Of a stretch of 64,000 nt of DNA, positions 18,101 to 26,077 are shown in pieces. The notes below the pieces were generated by a model. That model was not told the origin of the DNA. It ran no database searches and saw nothing but the letters and a program-made list of their open reading frames with translations. Both the position numbers and the translations under genes were made by a program. Origin of the DNA: Micromonospora sp. LH3U1 (GTDB lineage Bacteria; Actinomycetota; Actinomycetes; Mycobacteriales; Micromonosporaceae); the NCBI RefSeq assembly GCF_028475105.1, contig NZ_CP116936.1, forward strand, positions 4,277,501 to 4,341,500, read 5' to 3'. Position 1 is the first letter of the stretch; each line of letters begins with the position of its first letter.

Positions 18101-18504
18101 GGCTGCACGATGACCGGCAACTCGGAGGTGTTCTCGTCGTCGTAACCGTCCGCGATCAGCGTGGTGACGTCGAAGAGGTCGGGGTCGAGGACCGAGCCGA
18201 TCTGGGAGGCGACGCGGGCGGGGATGACGTGCAGGTGTCCGTCCGGCCCGCAGGTCTGGCGGATCACCGCGTTCGCGTCGGCCGGCCGCACCGTGGCCTG
18301 CGGGCATCCTGGTCCGGTGGTCCGTACGGTCACTACGTCCCCGGTCAGCAGGGTGACGGTGTGCGTCTTTCCGCCGACCGAGGCGGTGGGTGTGCCGGTC
18401 GTGCCGATGCCGCTCGGCCCGGCCGTGGCAGAGCCGCCCGGTAGGGCGGTCAGTGCCGTGGCCGTGACGGCGACGGCCAACAGCCATCGCGTTTTCCTGA
18501 GCAT
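15151..18504 (-). CDS. Secreted subtilisin-like S8 serine peptidase
   Basis: 1117 residues. ATG 18504 is preceded by GAGGAG. A Sec signal peptide occupies 1-28 (LLAVAVTATALTALPGGSATA), followed by a prodomain to about 200. The catalytic triad is complete: D231 (VAVLDTGADF), H264 (NGHGTHVAS) and S437 (GTSMASPHVAG), with N360 in IAAGNSGG as the oxyanion residue. About 600 residues of beta-rich C-terminal sequence follow, probably several Ig- or jelly-roll-like domains; the last (about 1000-1110) reads like a Fn3-type end. It should degrade proteins outside the cell. It stands alone with its own terminator. Confidence 0.93.
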   Translation of the reverse strand: MLRKTRWLLAVAVTATALTALPGGSATAGPSGIGTTGTPTASVGGKTHTVTLLTGDVVTVRTTGPGCPQATVRPADANAVIRQTCGPDGHLHVIPARVASQIGSVLDPDLFDVTTLIADGYDDENTSELPVIVQPATASARVAALGDVLPLPSIGAVAGHVPKKSPATAKLATNSLLAGAKKVWLDRKVRASALTGGGQHGDLDRNLGQIAAPDAWKAGYTGKGVRVAVLDTGADFTHPDLVGRVADRADFTAEGGDAVDHNGHGTHVASTIAGTGAAAHGQRHGVAPDAKLVIGKVLDDHGSGEDSGIIAGMEWAATRADVINMSLGGSDSDDGNDPLSLAVDGLSTSTGALFVIAAGNSGGAISSPGSAASALTVGAVDRDDKLADFSSRGPLVTSNVAKPELVAPGVDIVAARAAGTDLQDPIDQYYEGSTGTSMASPHVAGAAALLAQRHPDWTGAQLKAALVGAADPLTGVDAYAVGAGRLNAARALGGPTSDQPVVNLGTFAYPQSGTSEAKLSWTGAATSATDVLDLDVAVVNHDGKPVPRGAASLSTSRVTLKRGGTAGATLRINRAALAARPGFYLATVTARTAARKLVSTTPVSFSVEQPSYDLTLHTKPLSGLTEGAESWIDILITNLADPVIYYGGVGGAPGDTFTTRVPAGRYAILGSSVAYYADSDVLQTTIVGETDLSVTGNRSVTLDPARAKPVQATVDGVATTPTKIDLTSLQTAPNGLSWRNQISGYGAATTVRTSALPKPGVGSRRSWAAVNLDSLAGTAKPYRYNLIHEYPDGVPADPAYRVTKAEQAKLARIEERFHQADSEGMVTQLIRSGLTPDGLELTQTHEGNLPPYRTDYLSPGFLWADEGVYGGLSAQEAPRRYQPGSRQSKVWARQPLHSGFYDDPAGATWSCATAPSRTRGNLHIDLVSLTDQQQRADCLQGNSIGVNRKLSLYRNGKLVEERNRPLADFTVPQQMSDYRLTLDVDTSMILPISTKVNTSWTFRSAGPDGTGSVPLSLLAVDYALPMDTNNHATGGTAELTVRHARGVKAQKVTSFQVWTSTDDGATWKSARVTGSADSYRVALPNAASGQAVSLRVKAAANGGSGIDQTIIRAYHAS

Positions 18505-18555
18505 GTTGCTCCTCGTCTAATGTGGACGAAAGCGCCTCTTCGGGCGACTTCCTGC

Positions 18556-18583
18556 AAGATCATATGCACGGGAGCATGATCTT
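18556..18583. terminator. Stem-loop downstream of the ten-gene operon
   Basis: AAGATCAT (18556-18563) and ATGATCTT (18576-18583) form a perfect 8-bp stem with a 12-base loop, 25 bases after the last stop (18608) of the leftward operon. It could be its terminator, or an operator for the subtilase gene beginning at 18504. Confidence 0.45.
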
Positions 18584-18607
18584 CGCGGGCCCTCGACGAG
18601 GGGATTT

Positions 18608-19600
18608 TCACCCGTGCAGCAGCGGAAGCACCCGCCGGCCGAGCAGGTCGATGCCGTGGTGCGGCGTCAACCCGTGCGGGGTGCCGAACTCGACCCGGGT
18701 CGCCCCGGCGTCGAACACCGCCGCGGCCTGCGCCGCGACGTGCTCGGGGGTGCCCGAGAAGGCGAACAGGTCGAGCAGGTCGTCACCGATCAGCGCACCG
18801 GCCAGGTCGTCCTCCCGGCGGCCGACGTGCTGCTGGATCCGCGCCAGCAACTCCGGGTCCACCTCGATCGTCGGGTCGAGGGCGGCGACCACCGCGAGGT
18901 ACATGGCCACTTCCCGGCGCGCCACCCGACGCGCCAGCACACCGTCCTCGTCGACGACGGTGACCGCCCCGAGCACGACACCTGTTCGGTCGCGTTCCAC
19001 GGGGGCCGCGTCGTCCAGCCAGGCTCGCATCGTCCGGGCCATCGCCGGGTTCGCCGACCCACCGACCTTGACCTCGCTGGCGAACCCGGCCGCCGCCCGC
19101 GCGGTCTGCCTCCCCCAGGTGCCGACCAGGACGGGCACGTCGGCACGGGCCGGGGTGTACCGCAGTGACGTGCCCGGCGCCACGGTGAACTCCCCGCCCT
19201 GATAGCCGCTGTCGTCGCCGGCGAGCAGCAGTCGGACGACGTCGACGGTCTCGACGATGCGCCGGATGGGCCGGACCTGCGGCACACCGACCTCGTTGAG
19301 CCAGGTGCCCCGGGCCAGCCCGAGGTAGGCCCGGCCATGCGAGGCAAGGTCCAGTGCGGCCACCTGACCGGCGACCTCCACCGGGTGCATGGTGAACGGG
19401 TTGAGGCACGCCGCGCCCAGGCGGATCCGCCGGGTGTGCCGGGCCGCCACCAACAGCGGGAAGATCGGCGGTTGGTACATCAGGTCACCGAAGACCGACA
19501 GCACGTCGAAACCGTGCCGTTCGGTCAGCTCGGCCAGTTCGGCGTACTCGTCGGCGGACTTGTCGGACTGCAGGCCGATGCCGACCAGCCCAGCGCTCAC
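18608..19600 (-). CDS. LLM-class flavin/F420-dependent oxidoreductase
   Basis: 330 residues from GTG 19600, overlapping the TGA of the preceding gene by four bases. The fold is that of bacterial luciferase and F420-dependent mer-type enzymes: VGIGLQSDKSADEYAELAELTERHGFDVLSVFGD at the start, HTRRIRLGAACLNPFTMHPVEVA, ASHGRAYLGLARGTW and VPVLVGTWG. It would oxidise or reduce an organic substrate using FMN or F420. As the last gene of a transporter-hydrolase operon it may carry out an oxidative step on the imported compound. Cofactor and substrate cannot be told from sequence alone. Confidence 0.88.
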   Translation of the reverse strand: MSAGLVGIGLQSDKSADEYAELAELTERHGFDVLSVFGDLMYQPPIFPLLVAARHTRRIRLGAACLNPFTMHPVEVAGQVAALDLASHGRAYLGLARGTWLNEVGVPQVRPIRRIVETVDVVRLLLAGDDSGYQGGEFTVAPGTSLRYTPARADVPVLVGTWGRQTARAAAGFASEVKVGGSANPAMARTMRAWLDDAAPVERDRTGVVLGAVTVVDEDGVLARRVARREVAMYLAVVAALDPTIEVDPELLARIQQHVGRREDDLAGALIGDDLLDLFAFSGTPEHVAAQAAAVFDAGATRVEFGTPHGLTPHHGIDLLGRRVLPLLHG

Positions 19601-19923
19601 GTCAGCTCTCCGGTGGGGATCCGCCGACGGCTGGTCCGCTCGATGCGCATGACGACCCGCTCGTCCGGGTCCGGGCAGGCGACATGGCTGTCCCGGGCCA
19701 TCCAGTCGCCCTCGGCCAACTCCCGCTGCTTCGCCGGCAGCAGGGGCAGGCACGCGGCCAGGGCGTACAGGCAGAAGTGTTTGCCTTCGGGAATGGTGAG
19801 CCGGTTCGAGCCGGTCACGTCGAAGTGGTCGCCCGGCGTGAGGCCACACACCGAGCGGCCCTCGATCCGCTCCACCACGACCCGTAGGTCGTACAGGTCG
19901 GTGGTTGGTTCCTCGGCGCTCAT
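19597..19923 (-). CDS. TIGR04076 family small protein
   Basis: 108 residues from ATG 19923, overlapping the upstream gene's TGA (ATGA). Its pattern, DLRVVVERIEGRSVCGLTPGDHFDVTGSNRLTIPEGKHFCLYALAACLPLLPAKQRE, matches the TIGR04076 family: a beta-rich start, an invariant Cys, a G-D-x-F motif and a CxYAL segment. No enzymatic activity is established that I know of. These small proteins often sit beside oxidoreductases or peptidases in catabolic clusters. Here it overlaps both neighbours, so it is tightly co-expressed with them. Confidence 0.8.
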   Translation of the reverse strand: MSAEEPTTDLYDLRVVVERIEGRSVCGLTPGDHFDVTGSNRLTIPEGKHFCLYALAACLPLLPAKQRELAEGDWMARDSHVACPDPDERVVMRIERTSRRRIPTGELT

Positions 19924-20297
19924 CGCACGGCCTCCGCGTGGTGGTGCACGATCCGCCAGGTGCCACCCTCGCGGCGCAGCACGTCGGTCACCCGGAAACA
20001 CTCGTCCGACCGCGTGTCGCCGTAACGGGCTCGCAGCACGTAGCGCACCAGGCCGGTGTCTCCCCAGGCGTCGGCGTGCAGATGTTCCGGCGCCACCGAG
20101 AGCGGAGGTGACCCGGCGGCCACCCGGGTCGCCCGCCGGTCCCGCAGGTCGTCCAGCGCGCCCAGGCCGGACAGCAGGCCGTCCGCGTCGGACTCCCAGA
20201 ACGTCAGGTCGGGGTGCAGGTGCGCGTCGAAGGCGGGCCGGTCGCCGAGCGACCGGTACAGATCGGTGATGGTGGTGGTGAGCTCATCGGTGGTCAT
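19920..20297 (-). CDS. NTF2/SnoaL-like protein
   Basis: 125 residues, starting at ATG 20297. The alpha+beta cone fold of the NTF2-like superfamily is suggested by DLYRSLGDRPAFDAHLHPDLTFWESD, then a mid segment with LVRYVLRARYGD and a closing strand GGTWRIVHHHAEAV, as in SnoaL and DUF4440 proteins. Members are small enzymes (isomerases, dehydratases, cyclases) or ligand binders. Its position between a DUF885 hydrolase and a TIGR04076 gene makes it part of the ten-gene operon. Confidence 0.82.
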   Translation of the reverse strand: MTTDELTTTITDLYRSLGDRPAFDAHLHPDLTFWESDADGLLSGLGALDDLRDRRATRVAAGSPPLSVAPEHLHADAWGDTGLVRYVLRARYGDTRSDECFRVTDVLRREGGTWRIVHHHAEAVR

Positions 20298-20335
20298 CGG
20301 TGGTCACTCCCGATCGGGGTGTGGTGGTGCGGTGG

Positions 20336-21979
20336 TCAGGGCAGGTCGGCCATGCGGGCGCGGAGTGGGTCCAGTCCCATGGGTCCAAGCGCCAACGCGG
20401 TGTGGTGAAAACGTTTCCGGTCGAATGTGGCGCCCTCGCGCTGCTCGGCCTCCCGGCGGGCCTGCTGCCACAGCCGCGCCCCGACCTTGAAGGCCAGGGC
20501 CTGCGCCGGCCAGCCGAGGTACCGGTCGACCTCGAAGCGCGCGGTCTCGGCGTCCAGGCCGGCGACACGGGTGAGAACGTCCACCGCGAGCGCGGGAGTC
20601 CACCGCCGCTCCTGGGTGAAGCCATTGCCGGTCGGGATCGGCAGCCCGAGGTGCAGACCCAGGTCGATGACCACGCGGGCGGCACGCCACATCTGGCCGT
20701 CGAGCATGCCGAGCCGCTCGGCGGGGCCGGCGTACAGGCCGATCTCGTCCGCGAGCCGCTCGGCGTAGTGCGCCCACCCTTCGGCGTACCCGTGCACCTG
20801 GCAGAGGTGGCGTTGCCAGGGGTGCAGATTGGCGGTGGTGAGGGTGAGGGCGTGCTGGAGATGATGGCCGGGAAGCCCTTCGTGGCAGAGCGTCCCGACG
20901 TGCCGCCACACCGGCACGGTCGGCTCGCCCGAAGGCACCGACCACCAGATCGCGCCGGGACGGGTCAACGCCGGGTCGGGTGGCGTGTAGTACATGACGC
21001 CGGACGTGGCGGGGCTGATCCGGCACACCACCCGACGCGTGGCGGACGGGATGTCGAAGTGCGTGCCGTCGAGCGCGTCGGTCAGCTGCTCGGTGCGCTG
21101 TCGCAGCCACTCCTCCAGCGCGGGACCGGCCGGCACCCGGCCCGCCGGGTCGGCGTCCAACGCCGCCCGCGCGGCGGCCACGTCCGGGTGGCCGAGCTCG
21201 CCCGCGACGGTACGCAGCTCGCTGGCGGTGCGGGCCAACTCCGCCCACCCGTAGGCGTACACCTCGTCGAGGTCGACGGTCGCACCGAGGAAACTGCGGG
21301 CGGTGACCCGGTAGAGGTCGGCGCCGACACCGTCCACCTCGGACGCGACGGGTGCCAGTTCGGTGCGGAGGAACGCGGCGAAGTCCGCCGTGGCGGCGGT
21401 TGCCAGCCGTGCGCCCAGGTGCAGCTGCGCGCCGAGAGACCCGCCGGGACAGCCGTCGACCAGCCGTCCGTAGAAGTCGGCGACGGTCCAGGCCGTGCAC
21501 TGGTTGGCGACCACGAGCACCTGCCGGCGGGCGACCACGTGGCCACGCTGTGCCGACCGGCGCAGCGTCGCGGCGTACCGGTGGAGGGCGTCGGGCACCT
21601 GGCGCAGGTGGGCGGCGACCACCGCCCAGTCGTCCTCGGTGTCCCTGGGGAGGTTGTCGAAGACCTGCCGGAGCAGGTGCACCGGGGTGGCCAGCGGGGC
21701 GAGCAGCCGGGTGGTGAAGCCCGCGTCGTACAGGTCGACCTCGCTGGCCATCCGGTCGAGCAGGGCGTCGGCCAGGGCCCGCTCGCCGGGGCCGTGCGTG
21801 GTCGCCGCGGCGGCGGCCGTCGCGGTGCGTCGGGCCAACTCCGCGCGTGCGTCGAACCCGTCCGGTGAGAGATCCGGGACCTGCGATTCGGGTGTACGCC
21901 CCGCCGCTTCGGCCGCCTGCGGGTCCAGGTCGGCGAGCGCGTCGAGGTACCCGTCGGCGACGTCGGTGATGCTGGTCAT
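20336..21979 (-). CDS. DUF885 family metallohydrolase
   Basis: 547 residues from ATG 21979, overlapping the amidohydrolase stop by four bases. The signature HEGLPGHH lies at residues 366-373, the H-E-G-x-P-G-H-H zinc motif of DUF885, a family of gluzincin-like carboxypeptidases or oligopeptidases. Downstream WAHYAERL and the YLGWPAQALAFKVG segment are also characteristic. There is no signal peptide, so it acts inside the cell, fitting hydrolysis of an imported peptide or amide. Length is normal for the family. Confidence 0.9.
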   Translation of the reverse strand: MTSITDVADGYLDALADLDPQAAEAAGRTPESQVPDLSPDGFDARAELARRTATAAAAATTHGPGERALADALLDRMASEVDLYDAGFTTRLLAPLATPVHLLRQVFDNLPRDTEDDWAVVAAHLRQVPDALHRYAATLRRSAQRGHVVARRQVLVVANQCTAWTVADFYGRLVDGCPGGSLGAQLHLGARLATAATADFAAFLRTELAPVASEVDGVGADLYRVTARSFLGATVDLDEVYAYGWAELARTASELRTVAGELGHPDVAAARAALDADPAGRVPAGPALEEWLRQRTEQLTDALDGTHFDIPSATRRVVCRISPATSGVMYYTPPDPALTRPGAIWWSVPSGEPTVPVWRHVGTLCHEGLPGHHLQHALTLTTANLHPWQRHLCQVHGYAEGWAHYAERLADEIGLYAGPAERLGMLDGQMWRAARVVIDLGLHLGLPIPTGNGFTQERRWTPALAVDVLTRVAGLDAETARFEVDRYLGWPAQALAFKVGARLWQQARREAEQREGATFDRKRFHHTALALGPMGLDPLRARMADLP

Positions 21980-23214
21980 CGCGGTACGCCTAGTCGGCCG
22001 TGGTCGTCGCGGTACGCGACGCCGCCCTTGAGCACCGCGTGCAGCGTGCGCAACGCGGAGACCGAGCGGGTCGGGTCGTCGCGCAGCACCAGCAGGTCGG
22101 CGTGCTTGCCCGTCTCGACGGTGCCGAGGGTGTCGGCGCGGTCCAGCCACTGCGCGGGGCGGGTGGTGGCGGCCTTCAGGGCGTCCGCGACGGACATTCC
22201 CGCGTCCACCATGAACTCCAGTTCGCGGACCGTGGCCGTCGTCTCGTCGTAACCCGCGTGCGGGGGCATGTCGCTGCCCAGGGCGATCGGCACGCCGTTG
22301 CGGATGGCGTGCTGGAGGCTTTCCCAGTGCCGGGGCCCGGCCGCGAGGGCCCGGTCCATCAGCCAGCCGGGCACCCCGGAGTCGCGGAAGAACTGCTCGC
22401 AGCGGCTCACCACGATGGTCGGCACGTACCAGACGTTCCGCTCGGCCATCAGCCTGGTGACGTCGTCGGTCAGCTCGTAGCCGTGCTCGACGCAGTCGAG
22501 GCCGAGCTCCACCGCGCGGCGGACCGAGTCGGCCGGGCCGGCGTGCGCGGTGACCTTGCGCCCCCAGTCGTGGGCGACGCGGATGACGGCTGCCATCTCG
22601 TCGTCGAGCAGCTGCGGGGTGTCGATCGCCTCGTGCTGGCCGGCGATGCCGCCGGAGATGCAGACCTTGATCAGGTCGGCGCCGGCGCGGAGCTGTTCGC
22701 GGGTGGCCCGGCGGAACCCGTCCGCGCCGTCGGCCTCAAGTGCGTCGGCCTCCCAGCCGTGCCCGCCGGTGCAGCAGAGCGCGTGACCGGCGGTGAAGAT
22801 GCGCGGTCCGTCGACGGCACCGGCCTCGATTCCCTTGCGCAGGGCGAAGTCCGCGTAGCGGCTCTCCCCGACGAGGCGGGCGGTGGTGACGCCGGAGTGC
22901 AGGGTGCGCCGCGCTGAATCGGCCATCAGCAGCACCAACTCGGCCAGGTTGGAGCTGTGCACCGTGTCGGCGAGGTGGCCGGGGAGCCCGAGCGAGAGGT
23001 GCACGTGCATGTTGGTCAGGCCGGGCATGACGTGGTCGCCGCCGAGGTCGACCACCCGGGCGTCACCGGCCTCGGCGAGGACGTCGTCGACCTGGCCGAC
23101 GGCGCGGATCATCCCGTCGGCGCCGATCCAGATGCCGTGATCCGGCTGGAGGGCGTCCTCGACACCGTCGTAGAGGGCGAGGTTGACCAGGACCTGTTCG
23201 GTGGGCATGCGCAT
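21976..23214 (-). CDS. Metal-dependent amidohydrolase (imidazolonepropionase/prolidase-like)
   Basis: 412 residues; ATG 23214, or ATG 23208 two codons in. The binuclear metal set is complete: H70 and H72 (NMHVHL), carboxylated-Lys candidate K183 (LIKVCISGGI), H224 (TAHAGP), H244 (VEHGYEL) and D315 (ALGSDMPPHA). This matches the amidohydrolase superfamily subgroup that includes Xaa-Arg/Xaa-Pro dipeptidases and molinate hydrolase-like enzymes. It would hydrolyse an amide or cyclic amide. It starts 10 bases after the last transporter gene, so its substrate is probably the imported solute. Confidence 0.9.
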   Translation of the reverse strand: MRMPTEQVLVNLALYDGVEDALQPDHGIWIGADGMIRAVGQVDDVLAEAGDARVVDLGGDHVMPGLTNMHVHLSLGLPGHLADTVHSSNLAELVLLMADSARRTLHSGVTTARLVGESRYADFALRKGIEAGAVDGPRIFTAGHALCCTGGHGWEADALEADGADGFRRATREQLRAGADLIKVCISGGIAGQHEAIDTPQLLDDEMAAVIRVAHDWGRKVTAHAGPADSVRRAVELGLDCVEHGYELTDDVTRLMAERNVWYVPTIVVSRCEQFFRDSGVPGWLMDRALAAGPRHWESLQHAIRNGVPIALGSDMPPHAGYDETTATVRELEFMVDAGMSVADALKAATTRPAQWLDRADTLGTVETGKHADLLVLRDDPTRSVSALRTLHAVLKGGVAYRDDHGRLGVPR

Positions 23215-23224
23215 GGGTGCGTCC

Positions 23225-24202
23225 TCAGAGTGAGCGCGCGACGGTCGGTGCCGTGGCGGGGTCGGTGAGCCAGCAGGCGACGCTGCGGCCGCCCAGGTCG
23301 ACGGTGGGCGGCTGGTCGCCGCACGGGTCGAAGGCGTGCGGGCAGCGCGGCCGGAACCGGCACCCGGTGGGGGCGTTGGCCGGGTCGGGCACCTCCCCGG
23401 CGAGGACGGCGGGCAGACGCGGAGTGGGACCGATCTGCGGCACCGCGTCGATCAGCGCCCGGGTGTACGGGTGCTGGGGCTCGCGCCACAGCTCGCGGGT
23501 GGGCGCGGCCTCGACGATCCGGCCCAGGTACATCACGGCGGTCACGTCGGCGATCTCGTGCACCAGCGCCAGGTCGTGGGAGATGAACAGCATGCCCATG
23601 TCGAGGTCGCGGACCAGCCCGACGAGCAGGTTGACCACCTGGGCCTGGGACGAGGCGTCCAACGCGGTAACCGGCTCGTCGGCGATGATCATCCGGGGTT
23701 CCGGGGCGAGCGCGCGGGCGATCGCCAGGCGCTGCCGTTGACCGCCGGAGAACTGGTGCGGATACCGCTCGGCGGCGCTTGCCGGCATCGCCACCCGATC
23801 GAGCAGGTCGCGCACCCGGGCCTGGCGGGCCGCGCCGGTGACCGCCGCCGGCACACCGTCGAGGAGTTGGGAGCCGATGGTGCGTCGAGGGTTCAGCGAG
23901 GCGTACGGATTCTGGAAGACCATCTGGAGACCGACCTCGGCGCCGGGCCGGGGTCGCCAGCCCAGCGGGGTGACCGGTCGGCCGGCGTACTCGACGGTGC
24001 CGGCGCTCGGTGCGCTCAGCCCGACCGCGACGCGCGCCAACGAGGACTTGCCGCAGCCGGACTCGCCGACCAGGCCGACGATCTGGCCGGGCAGCACCTC
24101 CAGACTGACCCCGGCGACGGCGCGCACGCGCCCACGCCCTCGGGAGCGGTACTCGACCTCGACGTCGGTGAAGGACAGCCGGGCGGGCGCTGGGGTGTTC
24201 AT
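23225..24202 (-). CDS. Peptide ABC transporter ATP-binding protein (OppF type)
   Basis: 325 residues from ATG 24202 (overlaps the OppD stop by 4). Walker A GESGCGKSS, Q-loop MVFQNPYASLNP, signature FSGGQRQRLAIARAL, Walker B MIIADEPVTALDAS and H-loop ISHDLALV are all present. The C-terminal oligopeptide extension has the Cys-rich GCRFRPRCPHAFDPC pattern of OppF/DppF proteins, which binds an iron-sulfur centre. It pairs with the adjacent OppD type subunit to energise the two permeases upstream. Confidence 0.93.
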   Translation of the reverse strand: MNTPAPARLSFTDVEVEYRSRGRGRVRAVAGVSLEVLPGQIVGLVGESGCGKSSLARVAVGLSAPSAGTVEYAGRPVTPLGWRPRPGAEVGLQMVFQNPYASLNPRRTIGSQLLDGVPAAVTGAARQARVRDLLDRVAMPASAAERYPHQFSGGQRQRLAIARALAPEPRMIIADEPVTALDASSQAQVVNLLVGLVRDLDMGMLFISHDLALVHEIADVTAVMYLGRIVEAAPTRELWREPQHPYTRALIDAVPQIGPTPRLPAVLAGEVPDPANAPTGCRFRPRCPHAFDPCGDQPPTVDLGGRSVACWLTDPATAPTVARSL

Positions 24203-25176
24203 GCGGCCACCTCCAGGTGCGGACGGACCACGCAGGCCACCGACCGGTCCACACCGGCGGGGGTGAGCGGGGGCGGGGCGGTGCCGCAGGACGGTTCGGC
24301 GTACCCGCATCGGGGTTCGAACGGGCATCCCGGTGGTGCCTCGCCGGGTGCCGGTGGGGCGCCCGGGATGGGCCGCAGGGTCCCGCCGGTCTGGGTGCCG
24401 TGCGGTCGGGCGCCGAGCAGCGCCGCCGTGTACGGGTGCGTGGGGGCGGTGAGCAGAGCGCCCGTCGGGCCGGTCTCGACGACCCGACCGGCGTAGAAGA
24501 TGTATCCACGGGTGGTGAGGGCGCTGAGCACCCCGAGGTCGTGGGTGATGAACGCGACGGCCAGCCCGGTCTCGGCGCGCAGCCGATCCAGCAGGGCGAG
24601 GATGCCGGCCTGCACGGTGACGTCGAGGGCGGTCGTCGGTTCGTCGGCGATCAGCAGTCGGGGACGGGCGGCCAGGGCGATGGCGATGGCGACCCGCTGC
24701 CGCATGCCGCCGGAGAACTGGTGCGGGTAGGCGCGCAGGGCCTGCTCCGGGTCCGGGATGCGGACCTGGTCGAGCAGCTCCACGGCACGGCGGCCGGCAG
24801 CCCGGCGGTCCATTCGCAGGTGCACCCGCATGTGTTCGGTGAGTTGCCGGCCGACGGTGAGCATCGGGTGGAGTGCGGCGCTGGGATCCTGGAACACCAT
24901 CGCGATGCCGGCCCCACGGACCCGCTGCCAGCCTCGGCTGTCCAGGCTCAGCAGTTCGGTGCCGGCGTACCGGGCTGAGCCACTGACCGCCGCACCCGGG
25001 GGCAGCAACCCGAGCAGGGTCTGCGCGGTGAGGCTCTTACCGCAGCCGCTCTCCCCCGCGATGCCGACCAACTCCCCCTCGTCGACGGTCAACGACACGT
25101 CGTGCAGGATCGGCAGCGGGCCACGGGGCGAGGGCAGGGTGACGGCCAGGGAGTCGACGTCGAGCAGCGGTGCCAC
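24199..25176 (-). CDS. Peptide ABC transporter ATP-binding protein (OppD type)
   Basis: 325 residues. GTG 25176 is one base past the permease stop and has AAGGGA 9 bases upstream; GTG 25215, overlapping the permease by 38 bases, is less likely. Walker A GESGCGKSLTAQ, signature FSGGMRQRVAIAIAL, Walker B LLIADEPTTALDVT and H-loop ITHDLGVL are intact, as is the GCPFEPRCGYAEPSC oligopeptide-specific C-terminal motif. It forms a heterodimer with the next gene's product. Confidence 0.92.
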   Translation of the reverse strand: MAPLLDVDSLAVTLPSPRGPLPILHDVSLTVDEGELVGIAGESGCGKSLTAQTLLGLLPPGAAVSGSARYAGTELLSLDSRGWQRVRGAGIAMVFQDPSAALHPMLTVGRQLTEHMRVHLRMDRRAAGRRAVELLDQVRIPDPEQALRAYPHQFSGGMRQRVAIAIALAARPRLLIADEPTTALDVTVQAGILALLDRLRAETGLAVAFITHDLGVLSALTTRGYIFYAGRVVETGPTGALLTAPTHPYTAALLGARPHGTQTGGTLRPIPGAPPAPGEAPPGCPFEPRCGYAEPSCGTAPPPLTPAGVDRSVACVVRPHLEVAA

Positions 25177-25177
25177 C

Positions 25178-26077
25178 TCAGCGTCCCTTCGCGTAGCGGG
25201 GGTCGAGCCGGTCACGCAGTGCGTCGCCGAGCACGTTGAAGGCCATCACCACGGTCAGGATGGCCAGACCGGGAAACACGCTGACCCACCACATCGACAG
25301 GTCCTGCGCGCCGAGGGCCACCATCGAGCCCCACTCGGCGGCCGGTGGGCGGGGCCCCAGGCCGAGGAACGACAGCGCGGCGAGCAGCAGCACCGCGTTG
25401 CCGAGCTCCAGGGTGGCCAGCACGATCGCCGGGCCGATGCTGTTGGGCAGCACGTCGCGGCGCAGCGCGCGGATCGGCCCGACGCCGAGCAGTCGGGCGG
25501 CGTTGAGGTAGTCGTCGCCGCGCATACTCAGCACGGCGCTGCGGATGACCCGGGCATAGACCGGCCAGGAGACGATGACCAGCGCCAGCACGGCGTTGCG
25601 GGTGTTCGGGCCGAACGCCGCGGTCACCGCCATGGCCAGGATGATCTGCGGGAACGCGAACACCAGGTCGGTCAGGCGCATCAGCGCCTCGTCGACGAAC
25701 CGGCCGACGTATCCGGCGACGAGTCCGAGCAGCCCGCCGACCAGCAGGGCCAGCGAGACGATGGCCAGGGCCAGCGGGATCGACAGGCGGGCGCCGTGGA
25801 TGACCCGGCTGAGGATGTCCCGGCCGAGCGAGTCCGTGCCGAACCAGTGCGCCCCGGAGGGCGGTGCGTAGGTGTCGGGGCTCTGCGCCAGTGGGTCGTA
25901 CGGCGCGAGAACTCCGGCGAGCAGCGCCAGCAGCAACCATCCGCCGAGGATGGTCAGCGCCACCACGGTGATCGGCTGACGCCAGACCGGCCGGCTGGTC
26001 GAGCCGCCACGCAGTCGGCCGAGCCAGCGGCGCCGGCCCAGAGCCCGCTCGGCCTTCGGGTCTGCAAGTGTCGTCAT
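25178..26077 (-). CDS. Peptide ABC transporter permease (OppC type)
   Basis: 299 residues, ATG 26077 overlapping the OppB stop (ATGA). N-terminal cytoplasmic tail, helix VVALTILGGWLLLALLAGVLAPYDPL, extracytoplasmic HWFGTDSLGRDILSRVIHGARLS typical of DppC/OppC, then five further helices and the EAA loop (NAARLLGVGPIRALRRDVLPN). It forms half of the channel. Confidence 0.92.
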   Translation of the reverse strand: MTTLADPKAERALGRRRWLGRLRGGSTSRPVWRQPITVVALTILGGWLLLALLAGVLAPYDPLAQSPDTYAPPSGAHWFGTDSLGRDILSRVIHGARLSIPLALAIVSLALLVGGLLGLVAGYVGRFVDEALMRLTDLVFAFPQIILAMAVTAAFGPNTRNAVLALVIVSWPVYARVIRSAVLSMRGDDYLNAARLLGVGPIRALRRDVLPNSIGPAIVLATLELGNAVLLLAALSFLGLGPRPPAAEWGSMVALGAQDLSMWWVSVFPGLAILTVVMAFNVLGDALRDRLDPRYAKGR